Origin: Alphaproteobacteria bacterium
GTDB taxonomy: Bacteria; Pseudomonadota; Alphaproteobacteria; Rs-D84
Assembly: GCA_024402735.1 (NCBI GenBank)
Contig: JAKSTE010000023.1
Span: 1-7,872, forward strand
Reading direction: 5' to 3'
Length of the DNA: 7,872 nucleotides
Shown one piece after another: positions 1 to 5,087 of the stretch. The translations under genes were made by a program, and so were the position numbers. The first letter of the stretch is position 1. Every line of letters starts with the position of its first letter. The notes below the pieces were generated by a model. The model had not been told where the DNA came from and ran no database searches. It saw nothing but the letters and a program-made list of their open reading frames with translations.

Positions 1-50
1 CGACCAAAGCGTTATGAGCGCTCCGCTCTAACCAACTGAGCTACTAACCC
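1..50 (-). tRNA. tRNA with CAU anticodon, 5' part only (Ile2 or elongator Met)
   Basis: Read on the minus strand from 50 down to 1, the sequence gives a 7-base acceptor strand GGGTTAG, a D arm GCTC-AGTTGGTTA-GAGC, a 5-bp anticodon stem GAGCG/CGCTT around loop CTCATAA, and the variable region TGGTC. The T arm and the 3' acceptor strand lie beyond the window edge. The anticodon is CAT. That fits either elongator tRNA-Met or the tRNA-Ile whose C34 is converted to lysidine by TilS and which reads AUA. The CTCATAA loop followed by TGGTCG resembles bacterial tRNA-Ile(CAU) more than the alphaproteobacterial tRNA-Met I remember, but the missing half would decide it. A clear promoter lies just upstream. 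Confidence 0.93.
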
Positions 51-62
51 ACAGCGAAGGAT

Positions 63-91
63 ATTATATATACTTTATTTTTTGGTTGCAA
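63..91 (-). promoter_or_regulatory. Sigma-70-type promoter of the CAU tRNA
   Basis: On the minus strand there is TTGCAA (86-91) as -35 box, a 17-base spacer, and a perfect TATAAT (63-68) as -10 box. Transcription would start near 56, a few bases before the tRNA 5' end at 50. Spacing and position are what is expected for a tRNA promoter with a very short leader. Confidence 0.8.
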
Positions 92-113
92 GTAAAAATT
101 GTGTTTTATTGAT

Positions 114-161
114 TATAATTAAAATACGTTATCTTGACTTTGTTTTGTTGTTTGTGATAGA
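114..161 (+). promoter_or_regulatory. Candidate promoter elements for the helicase gene
   Basis: Two weak options exist on the plus strand. One is a perfect -10 box TATAAT at 114-119 without a good -35 at normal spacing. The other is a -35-like TTGACT at 134-139 followed after 16 bases by GATAGA at 156-161, which would start transcription only a few bases before the ATG at 172. I cannot choose between them from sequence alone. Confidence 0.3.
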
Positions 162-171
162 GATATCAAAT

Positions 172-1449
172 ATGTCGGAATTAGTAACTATTTTGAACGA
201 TAAACAGAAAGAGGCGTTTAATACCATAGAATTGACGCATAATAATGTTTTGATTTTAGGGCAGGCTGGTACAGGTAAATCTACATTCATAAACTATTTA
301 AAATCAGCGTCTTCTAAAAGAATTGTTTGTGCTTGTCCCACGGCTGTTTCTGCCTTAAATGTTGGTGGTCAAACAATTCATTCTTTGTTTCAAATACCTC
401 CACGAGATTTTATTATGCCTGAATTGCTGAAATTAAAAGCAAAACCACGTAATATTTTGAATGCAACAGATGTGATAGTAATAGATGAAATATCTATGGT
501 TTCACCAGATTTGTTAGACGCAATAGATATATTAGCTAGAAATGCCAGACATAATAATAATCCTTTTGGTGGAATACAGGTAGTGGCTATAGGTGATTTA
601 TTTCAATTACCACCTGTAATAACATCAGATGCAGAACAATATTATGAACAGAATTATGAACATAAAAATGCATACTTTTTTGATTCTAATGTTTATAAAA
701 GGGCACATTTTTTAGAGTATGATTTTGATATGGTATATAGGAAAAAAGATAATGAGCTTTTAGATAGTTTGATTAAGCTTAGACACAACGATTTATCTTC
801 AATTGGTTTTTTTAATAAATGTAGTAATATCAATGAACAAAATACAAAAGATGCAGTAATAATAACCCCTTTTAGAGCGGTTGCAGAACGTATAAATTCA
901 GAAAAATTAGAGCAAATAAAAATGCCTGTAATTATGTATAAAGGAGTTGTTTCTGGTACGTTTTCTGAGACTGAAGTTCCCGCACCTTTAGAACTGTGTT
1001 TAAAACAAAATGCTTTAGTGGTTTTTGTTAAAAACTCCGACAAATGGCATAATGGTTCTATGGGGATTGTAGAAGAATTAAAGACAAATGAAATACTAGT
1101 TAGATTGCTAGACGACAATAGAGGTGTTGTTGTTAGTGTAAAGCCAGAAAAGTGGCAAAAAATAGAATACTCTAGAGATGAAAACGATAGGTTGATAGAG
1201 AAAGAAGTGGGTAGTTATAAGCAGTTTCCTTTGAATTTAGGCTATGCGATGACTATTCATAAGGCTCAAGGAAAGACTTTAGGTAAGGTCGTTATAGATA
1301 TGGGAAGAGGTGCTTTTGTACATGGACAAACATATGTTGCTTTATCTAGAACAAAACAAGCTTCTGATATGTTTTTAGTTAGACCGTTGGTAACAAAAGA
1401 TATTATTTTTGATCAGAGAATTTTAGATTTTGTAGAGTCAGATTTATAA
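172..1449 (+). CDS. Stand-alone PIF1-like ATP-dependent DNA helicase (SF1B)
   Basis: The 425-residue product has the motifs of the PIF1/RecD group of superfamily 1B helicases, which use ATP to move 5' to 3' on single-stranded DNA. Walker A is GQAGTGKST (residues 30-38), Walker B VIVIDEISMV (101-110), motif III GDLFQLPPV (141-149), followed by a YR motif near 189 and the C-terminal motifs TIHKAQGKT (361-369) and YVALSRTK (388-395), whose Arg393 is the likely arginine finger. No nuclease or other extra domain is fused, so a RecBCD subunit is unlikely. I chose the ATG at 172 because family proteins begin shortly before the LNDKQ(K)EAF motif; the open frame runs back to a TTG at 82, but that adds 30 hydrophobic residues with no family match. 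The last 6 bases overlap the convergent rimI gene. The substrate is unknown; members of this family act at replication barriers or on structured DNA. Confidence 0.9.
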   Translation: MSELVTILNDKQKEAFNTIELTHNNVLILGQAGTGKSTFINYLKSASSKRIVCACPTAVSALNVGGQTIHSLFQIPPRDFIMPELLKLKAKPRNILNATDVIVIDEISMVSPDLLDAIDILARNARHNNNPFGGIQVVAIGDLFQLPPVITSDAEQYYEQNYEHKNAYFFDSNVYKRAHFLEYDFDMVYRKKDNELLDSLIKLRHNDLSSIGFFNKCSNINEQNTKDAVIITPFRAVAERINSEKLEQIKMPVIMYKGVVSGTFSETEVPAPLELCLKQNALVVFVKNSDKWHNGSMGIVEELKTNEILVRLLDDNRGVVVSVKPEKWQKIEYSRDENDRLIEKEVGSYKQFPLNLGYAMTIHKAQGKTLGKVVIDMGRGAFVHGQTYVALSRTKQASDMFLVRPLVTKDIIFDQRILDFVESDL

Positions 1450-1830
1450 ATCTTTAGACATCAATATGGCGTCTATTCCGTCGTAGTATTTTGGTCTAAT
1501 TCCGACCTGTTTATAACCTGTTTTTTTATACAAATTTTGAGCGGATATATTAGATGAAGAAACTTCTAGGAATATTTTCTTAACTTGTTGTTTTTTGAGT
1601 GTATTTTCAATAATACAAAGCATAGCGGAGGCTATTCCTTGGCGTCTTTCTGTAGGGTTAACACCAATGGTAATTATTTCTGCTTCATCTAGTGTTTTTC
1701 TCCATACAATAAACCCGTTTTGTGATGCTACAATTTCACATCCTGATTTTTGTAAATCAGAAAAATCTTGTGCTGACCAAGGCTTATTTGGAAAACATAA
1801 TTTATGAAGATTTGCTATTTCATCAAACAT
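1444..1830 (-). CDS. rimI: GNAT N-acetyltransferase, RimI-like
   Basis: A 128-residue GNAT-fold protein. RimI transfers acetyl from acetyl-CoA to the N-terminal alanine of ribosomal protein S18 and probably other proteins. The acetyl-CoA loop is RRQGIASA (residues 62-69). It is followed by the FLEVSSSN strand (87-94), the N-x-x-A-x-x-LYKKTGY helix typical of the family (94-106), and a terminal YYDGIDAILM segment. The CFPNKPWS stretch near residue 12 matches the substrate-side helix of RimI proteins. It is slightly shorter than the usual 145-160 residues. The ATG overlaps the stop codon of the gene upstream in a TAATG junction and has no clear Shine-Dalgarno, so translation is probably coupled. 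tsaB lies two genes upstream, a familiar association that supports RimI over another GNAT. True substrates cannot be read from sequence. Confidence 0.85.
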   Translation of the reverse strand: MFDEIANLHKLCFPNKPWSAQDFSDLQKSGCEIVASQNGFIVWRKTLDEAEIITIGVNPTERRQGIASAMLCIIENTLKKQQVKKIFLEVSSSNISAQNLYKKTGYKQVGIRPKYYDGIDAILMSKDL

Positions 1831-2174
1831 TATTTTTGACGTGTTTTGTTGCTATGAGATAAGCAATTTTTTGCGGTATAATAATTTAACATTTTGTAAT
1901 ACATTTTGGATATAAATATTTTATCGAAAAAAGATTGGTTGTGCTTGTCTATTGTTTCCGAATGTGATCCAGTAAAGTTATTTTCATTTAAACAAGAAAG
2001 TGAAAAAAGGTTCCCGTTATATAAACTGCTAGTTTTTCTTATTGTCAAATGCATAGCAGGTATTTTGACTTCGTGAATAGTTTCTTCAATATCATGATAA
2101 CATTCGTATTGAACGTCGTTTTTATTCTTTTTTATGTTGTAATAGATAATTATTTTTTCAATAGGGGTCAACAT
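1830..2174 (-). CDS. Unrecognised 114-residue protein between tsaB and rimI
   Basis: I do not recognise this protein. It is 114 residues, rich in Lys, Asn, Tyr and His, with no signal peptide, no membrane segment and no nucleotide-binding motif. The middle (residues 32-62, with HEVKIPAMHLTIRK and NLFSLSC) looks like alternating strands, and residues 82-100 (FFDKIFISKMYYKMLNYY) look like an amphipathic helix. The reading frame is credible: AAAGGA lies about 8 bases before the ATG, the gene starts 12 bases after the tsaB stop, and its own stop overlaps the rimI ATG as TAATG. It is thus placed as a translated member of the operon. A regulator or partner of TsaB or RimI is possible but speculative. 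It could also be a lineage-specific or fast-evolving gene. Confidence 0.65.
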   Translation of the reverse strand: MLTPIEKIIIYYNIKKNKNDVQYECYHDIEETIHEVKIPAMHLTIRKTSSLYNGNLFSLSCLNENNFTGSHSETIDKHNQSFFDKIFISKMYYKMLNYYTAKNCLSHSNKTRQK

Positions 2175-2186
2175 ATCAAATCCTTT

Positions 2187-2717
2187 TTACTTTTCTGCAT
2201 AACTTGGTCTTAAATACATAGGAATAGCAGGTTGTAAATCATTAGCTTTTATTTTGTTTTCGACAATGTATTTTGCATTGTGTAGATTAAAAGGTAAATG
2301 CCCGACAGTTTGAGGGTATTTCATTTGATCTACTTCAACTTGGTCTATTTCCATAGTGCATGGTTGTAAATCTTTTGCTGCTACAAAAAAATCCCCACGA
2401 CCAGAGTCTAAAGCAACAAATGCATCAGGTGTGTCATACAAATATAATTCAAAAATATTAACAGGTATAACAGGTATATTTAAACCAATTCCTAAACCTT
2501 TTGCGTATGCGATACCCATACGTATGCCTGTAAAACTACCAGGACCAACAACTACACCTATAGCTGTTAAATCTTTCATTAATACGTTGTTTTGTGATAA
2601 AAAATCATTCACGGCGGTAGGAAGAGCAGTAGATTGTTTTTCTGCTTCTACGTGCATATGTTTATCGTCAAGTAATAACTCTATATCTCTACCTGATGTA
2701 TTTATTATTAGAATCAT
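2187..2717 (-). CDS. tsaB: TsaB, tRNA threonylcarbamoyladenosine (t6A) synthesis protein
   Basis: TsaB is a catalytically inactive ASKHA-fold partner of TsaD. Together with TsaE and the threonylcarbamoyl-AMP made by TsaC/TsaC2, they put t6A on A37 of tRNAs reading ANN codons in the cytoplasm. The start MILIINTSG is the usual TsaB opening strand, the hallmark GPGSFTGIRMG is at residues 58-68, VALDSGRGDFFVA follows at 101-113, and the C-terminus ends in PMYLRPSYAEK as in full-length homologues. I chose the ATG at 2717 over an upstream in-frame start at 2759: AAGGAT lies about 10 bases before it, it gives the family N-terminus, and the longer version would overlap lon. The product is only 176 residues against the usual 210-235, so the C-terminal lobe seems compacted rather than cut. 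It lies 25 bases after the lon-like gene and probably shares its transcript. Confidence 0.93.
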   Translation of the reverse strand: MILIINTSGRDIELLLDDKHMHVEAEKQSTALPTAVNDFLSQNNVLMKDLTAIGVVVGPGSFTGIRMGIAYAKGLGIGLNIPVIPVNIFELYLYDTPDAFVALDSGRGDFFVAAKDLQPCTMEIDQVEVDQMKYPQTVGHLPFNLHNAKYIVENKIKANDLQPAIPMYLRPSYAEK

Positions 2718-2742
2718 TTTTTTTGTATCCTTATACATAAGT

Positions 2743-4500
2743 TTATGCGTGAGCACCAAAACCTATTTTAGAAGAAATATTTGCGTTTTTATGGACAGAT
2801 AATAAATCGTCTATTAATTCTTCTGTAAAATCTGTTTTTACATCTTCTCCATTGTCTTTTAAAAGTTTACGACGAAGCAGGGTGGATATTTCTCTTTGAA
2901 GTTCACGAACACCTTGTTCAGATGTGTATTCTCTTATCAAATGTTTGATAGAGTCGTCGGATATTGTTATTTTATCAACTGCCCATCCGTTGTCTTCGGC
3001 AGCTCTTTTTATCAAGTGTTCTCGTGTTATTTTAACTTTATCTTCTTCATTATAGCCAGGTATTTCTATTATTTCCATACGGTCTTTCAAGGCAGAAGAC
3101 ATATTTAAAGAATTAGCTGTAGCTATAAACAAGACGTTAGACAAATCAAAATCTACCTCCAGATAATGATCTCTAAAACTTTTATTTTGTTCTGGATCTA
3201 GTATTTCTAATAATGCAGACTCTGGATCTCCTCTCCAGTCTTTGCCCATTTTATCTATTTCATCCAAAACTATTACAGGATTATTTGTTTTACAACGCTT
3301 TAATGCATCCATAATACGACCGCATTGCGCACCAATATATGTTTTACGATGTCCTCTAAAATGAGATTCGTCTGATATACCACCAAGAGATATTCTACAA
3401 TATTTACGTCCTAGTGCAGTTGCTATCGATTTACAAAGGGATGTTTTCCCAACCCCAGGAGCACCAACAAAACACAATATACTACCACGGTTTTTGCCGG
3501 TTTTTTTCATAACTGCTATATGTTCAAGAATTCTTTCTTTTACTGGGAGCATACCAGAATGTTCGCTATCTAATATTTCTTTTGCTTTAGTTAGATCTAT
3601 TGGCGTTTTGTCCGCTTTGTTCCAAGGCATAGCTAGCAATTCTTCAAGATATGTTTTTAATAGTCCGCCTTCTTGTGACATAGGGGACATAGCACGCATG
3701 CGACGCAATTCAGACATAGCCTTTTCTTTGGCTTCTTTTGGCATAGCAGATTTTTCTATTTTAGAACGTAAACTTAAAACGTCTGATTCTTCGCCATCTT
3801 CGCCCATTTCGCGTTGAATTGCTTTCATTTTTTCTTGTAAGATGGCTTGTTTTTGACCTTTTTCCATTTGGTCTCTAACACGTAAACTAATATTATCTTC
3901 TATTTTTTCTGTTTCTATTATCAGAGTTAATTGCTCTAAAATAGCTATCAATTTTTCACGCCAATTATTTATTTTTAATACGTTTACAGCTGCTTCTGTA
4001 TCAAAATGTGACATTTGCATAACAGAATCTACAAAAGCTGGCATAGGGTAATTTTTGATAATTGCTTGAAGTTTTTCTGTTTGAAACTTGTGATGAGAAG
4101 ATAGAGATTCCATTGTGTCTGCAACCTTGTCGCGTAATGCAATAGTTTGCTCAAATGTAGAATCATCTAAAATAGGTAGTGGTTTTATATCACCTGTAAA
4201 TATATTGTTTGTGCACGATATATCTGATAGTTCTACTACATCAGTTGTTTTGATTATAGCATGGATGGCCCCATCTGGCATGTTTAATACTTGTGCTATA
4301 TTGCCCAGGGTTCCTATTGGATATAAGTCTGTTGCCTTTGATGGCGTACCCCAGTTCTTCTGAGGGCATAAAACGATTTTTTGTTGTTTGCTTGTAGCTG
4401 TTTTTATACATGATACAGCTAAAGGACTGTCCACAAAAATTGGCACAGTTAAACCTGGGTGTACAACTAAATCACGAACTGGTAAAATATATTCTTTCAT
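2743..4500 (-). CDS. lon: Lon-like AAA+ protein lacking the protease domain
   Basis: The 585-residue product aligns from its first residues with the Lon N-terminal domain (LPVRDLVVHPGLTVPIFV, residues 6-23). The coiled-coil linker RVRDQMEKGQKQAILQEKMKAIQREMG follows at 207-233. The AAA+ module is complete: Walker A GAPGVGKTS (346-354), pore-loop YIG (388-390), Walker B VIVLDEID (409-416), sensor-1 TAN (461-463), a likely arginine finger R474, and sensor-2 GVR (R532). Lon normally has about 780-820 residues with a C-terminal Ser-Lys dyad protease domain. Here the protein ends in KIGFGAHA, about where that domain begins, and a TAA follows. tsaB starts 25 bases later, so this is a clean domain loss and not a local frameshift. 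It should still bind and hydrolyse ATP and could act as an unfoldase, chaperone or adaptor, but cannot cut peptides. The pore-loop neighbourhood is altered (AQCGR for the usual ALPGR). There is no clear Shine-Dalgarno. Confidence 0.93.
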   Translation of the reverse strand: MKEYILPVRDLVVHPGLTVPIFVDSPLAVSCIKTATSKQQKIVLCPQKNWGTPSKATDLYPIGTLGNIAQVLNMPDGAIHAIIKTTDVVELSDISCTNNIFTGDIKPLPILDDSTFEQTIALRDKVADTMESLSSHHKFQTEKLQAIIKNYPMPAFVDSVMQMSHFDTEAAVNVLKINNWREKLIAILEQLTLIIETEKIEDNISLRVRDQMEKGQKQAILQEKMKAIQREMGEDGEESDVLSLRSKIEKSAMPKEAKEKAMSELRRMRAMSPMSQEGGLLKTYLEELLAMPWNKADKTPIDLTKAKEILDSEHSGMLPVKERILEHIAVMKKTGKNRGSILCFVGAPGVGKTSLCKSIATALGRKYCRISLGGISDESHFRGHRKTYIGAQCGRIMDALKRCKTNNPVIVLDEIDKMGKDWRGDPESALLEILDPEQNKSFRDHYLEVDFDLSNVLFIATANSLNMSSALKDRMEIIEIPGYNEEDKVKITREHLIKRAAEDNGWAVDKITISDDSIKHLIREYTSEQGVRELQREISTLLRRKLLKDNGEDVKTDFTEELIDDLLSVHKNANISSKIGFGAHA

Positions 4501-4510
4501 AGCAATATAA

Positions 4511-4538
4511 ATATAGAATATTTTATTCTTTTTTCAAG
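4511..4538 (-). promoter_or_regulatory. Candidate heat-shock (RpoH-type) promoter of the lon-like operon
   Basis: On the minus strand CTTG (4535-4538) is followed after 17 bases by TCTATAT (4511-4517). This matches the alphaproteobacterial sigma-32 pattern CTTG-N17-CYTATNT at all but one base of the -10. The same DNA can also be read as a sigma-70 promoter, TTGAAA-N16-TATATT. lon is a classic heat-shock gene, which fits. The start would fall about 4-5 bases before the ATG, giving a nearly leaderless message, which agrees with the missing Shine-Dalgarno. Confidence 0.5.
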
Positions 4539-4543
4539 GTATT

Positions 4544-4569
4544 AAAAAATCCCCAAAACGTGGACTTTT
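4544..4569 (-). terminator. Probable Rho-independent terminator after the 77-residue gene
   Basis: On the minus strand AAAAGTCC (4562-4569) can pair with GGATTTTT in 4545-4552, giving 8 bp with one G-U pair around a 9-base loop, and the 3' arm runs into a tract of six T. It starts 18 bases after the stop codon of the small membrane protein gene and just before the lon promoter, as a terminator separating the two units should. The stem is AT-rich, so strength is uncertain. Confidence 0.5.
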
Positions 4570-4587
4570 ATAATGTTCGTTTATATA

Positions 4588-4821
4588 TTAATGACGACGT
4601 CCAAAATTATTCATATGTTGTTGGGCGTTATTGCTAGATTTTTTTGATAAATAACGAGCAGAAATCAAAGCTAACCATTCAACAGCTAATAAAGCCAATG
4701 CTATAACTTGTTTTTCTAAATCGTGCATATATGCCAAAACATATACAAATTGTGCTATATAAGAAATATATAAAACTCCGAATATACCTGTAAAAAATAC
4801 TTTTTTAATTTTTCCAAACAT
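4588..4821 (-). CDS. Small two-helix membrane protein, family unknown
   Basis: A 77-residue protein that I do not recognise. After a basic start (MFGKIKKVFF) come two hydrophobic stretches: about residues 9-31 (rich in F, I, Y, V) and about 38-57 (IALALLAVEWLALISARYL), joined by the short turn MHDLEKQ. The basic N-terminus and the polar, basic tail ending in NNFGRRH suggest both ends face the cytoplasm, so a membrane hairpin is likely. I chose the ATG at 4821 because AAGGAAAC lies just before it; the frame runs back to a TTG at 4887, but that adds 22 polar residues from a structured, RNA-like region. It lies directly downstream of the tmRNA gene on the same strand with no convincing promoter of its own, so read-through from the tmRNA promoter is possible. 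A terminator-like hairpin follows. Confidence 0.75.
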   Translation of the reverse strand: MFGKIKKVFFTGIFGVLYISYIAQFVYVLAYMHDLEKQVIALALLAVEWLALISARYLSKKSSNNAQQHMNNFGRRH

Positions 4822-4849
4822 TTTGTTTCCTTTTTTATTACATATAAAC

Positions 4850-4877
4850 GCATGGTTTCTGTTGCCGGGTACCATGC
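4850..4877 (-). other. Structured leader upstream of the small membrane protein gene
   Basis: A perfect 7-bp inverted repeat, GCATGGT (4850-4856) and ACCATGC (4871-4877), encloses 14 bases. The same stretch can form other, mutually exclusive pairings on the minus strand, GTTGC/GCAAC and GGGT/ACCC. It is clearly more GC-rich than the surroundings and lies about 30 bases before the start codon at 4821. It may be the 3' end of the tmRNA transcript, a weak terminator or a regulatory leader. It does not match a riboswitch that I recognise. Confidence 0.45.
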
Positions 4878-4897
4878 AACCCCGCAAAAGCTAAAAC

Positions 4898-4927
4898 GAA
4901 ATATATTAACAATTGCCAATATATTTC
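4898..4927 (-). terminator. Inverted repeat behind the tmRNA tag: terminator or 3'-end hairpin
   Basis: GAAATATATT (minus 4927-4918) and AATATATTTC (minus 4907-4898) are a perfect 10-bp inverted repeat with a 10-base loop, starting 9 bases after the tag stop codon. On the minus strand it is followed by GTTTTAGCTTTT. It may end transcription or mark the 3' end of the coding piece for processing. The stem is almost all A-T pairs, so a role as a strong terminator is doubtful. Confidence 0.4.
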
Positions 4928-4936
4928 AAGCCATTG

Positions 4937-4975
4937 TTAGGCAGCCATTGCAAGGCGAACGTTGTCGTTCGCAGC
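4937..4975 (-). other. tmRNA proteolysis-tag reading frame (AANDNVRLAMAA)
   Basis: Read from 4975 down, the codons give Ala-Ala-Asn-Asp-Asn-Val-Arg-Leu-Ala-Met-Ala-Ala and then TAA at 4939-4937. The start AANDN matches the Caulobacter type of tag, and the small hydrophobic end AMAA fits recognition by ClpXP-type proteases. The resume codon is taken as GCT at 4975. Codons 2-7 form a perfect 7-bp inverted repeat, GCGAACG/CGTTCGC around ACAA (4972-4955), which is unusual for a segment that must be read by the ribosome. Confidence 0.92.
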
Positions 4976-5073
4976 GATTCTATCGCCATTCAGTTTTTAG
5001 TTAGTTTTTTACGACACTACGTCGGATTCAATCGGTTTGCTTTTATTGCGCCTGTCGAAACTATGTCAGCCCC

Positions 5074-5087
5074 ATAAGTATTTTTAT
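5074..5087 (-). other. Intervening spacer of the permuted tmRNA
   Basis: These 14 AT-rich bases lie between the CCA end of the acceptor piece (5088) and the first G of the coding piece (5073). In permuted tmRNAs this segment is removed by RNase P at the 5' side of the coding piece and by 3' trimming at the CCA. CCA is encoded in the gene here. Confidence 0.85.

Noticed and set aside
82..171. Thirty-residue N-terminal extension of the helicase from a TTG at 82
   Set aside because: The extension is hydrophobic filler without family similarity, overlaps the tRNA promoter region, and the ATG at 172 gives the expected family start.
693..1118. Open frame of 141 codons on the minus strand inside the helicase gene
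   Set aside because: It is antisense to conserved helicase coding sequence, shows no family features and has a composition expected of a shadow frame.
2718..2742. Possible frameshifted remnant of the Lon protease domain after the lon stop
   Set aside because: Only 25 bases separate lon from tsaB and they contain the tsaB ribosome site; no protease-domain residues can be read in any frame.
2718..2759. Longer TsaB start at 2759
   Set aside because: It would overlap the lon-like gene and add 14 residues unknown in the family; the ATG at 2717 has a good Shine-Dalgarno and the canonical N-terminus.
2356..2802. Plus-strand open frame of 148 codons across tsaB and the end of lon
   Set aside because: It is antisense to two well-supported genes and has no recognisable domain or ribosome site.
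3494..3817. Plus-strand open frame of 107 codons within lon
   Set aside because: It is antisense to conserved linker and AAA+ sequence and has no support of its own.
4822..4887. Longer form of the small membrane protein from a TTG at 4887
   Set aside because: The added 22 residues come from a GC-rich structured region; the ATG at 4821 has a proper ribosome site and gives a sensible membrane protein start.
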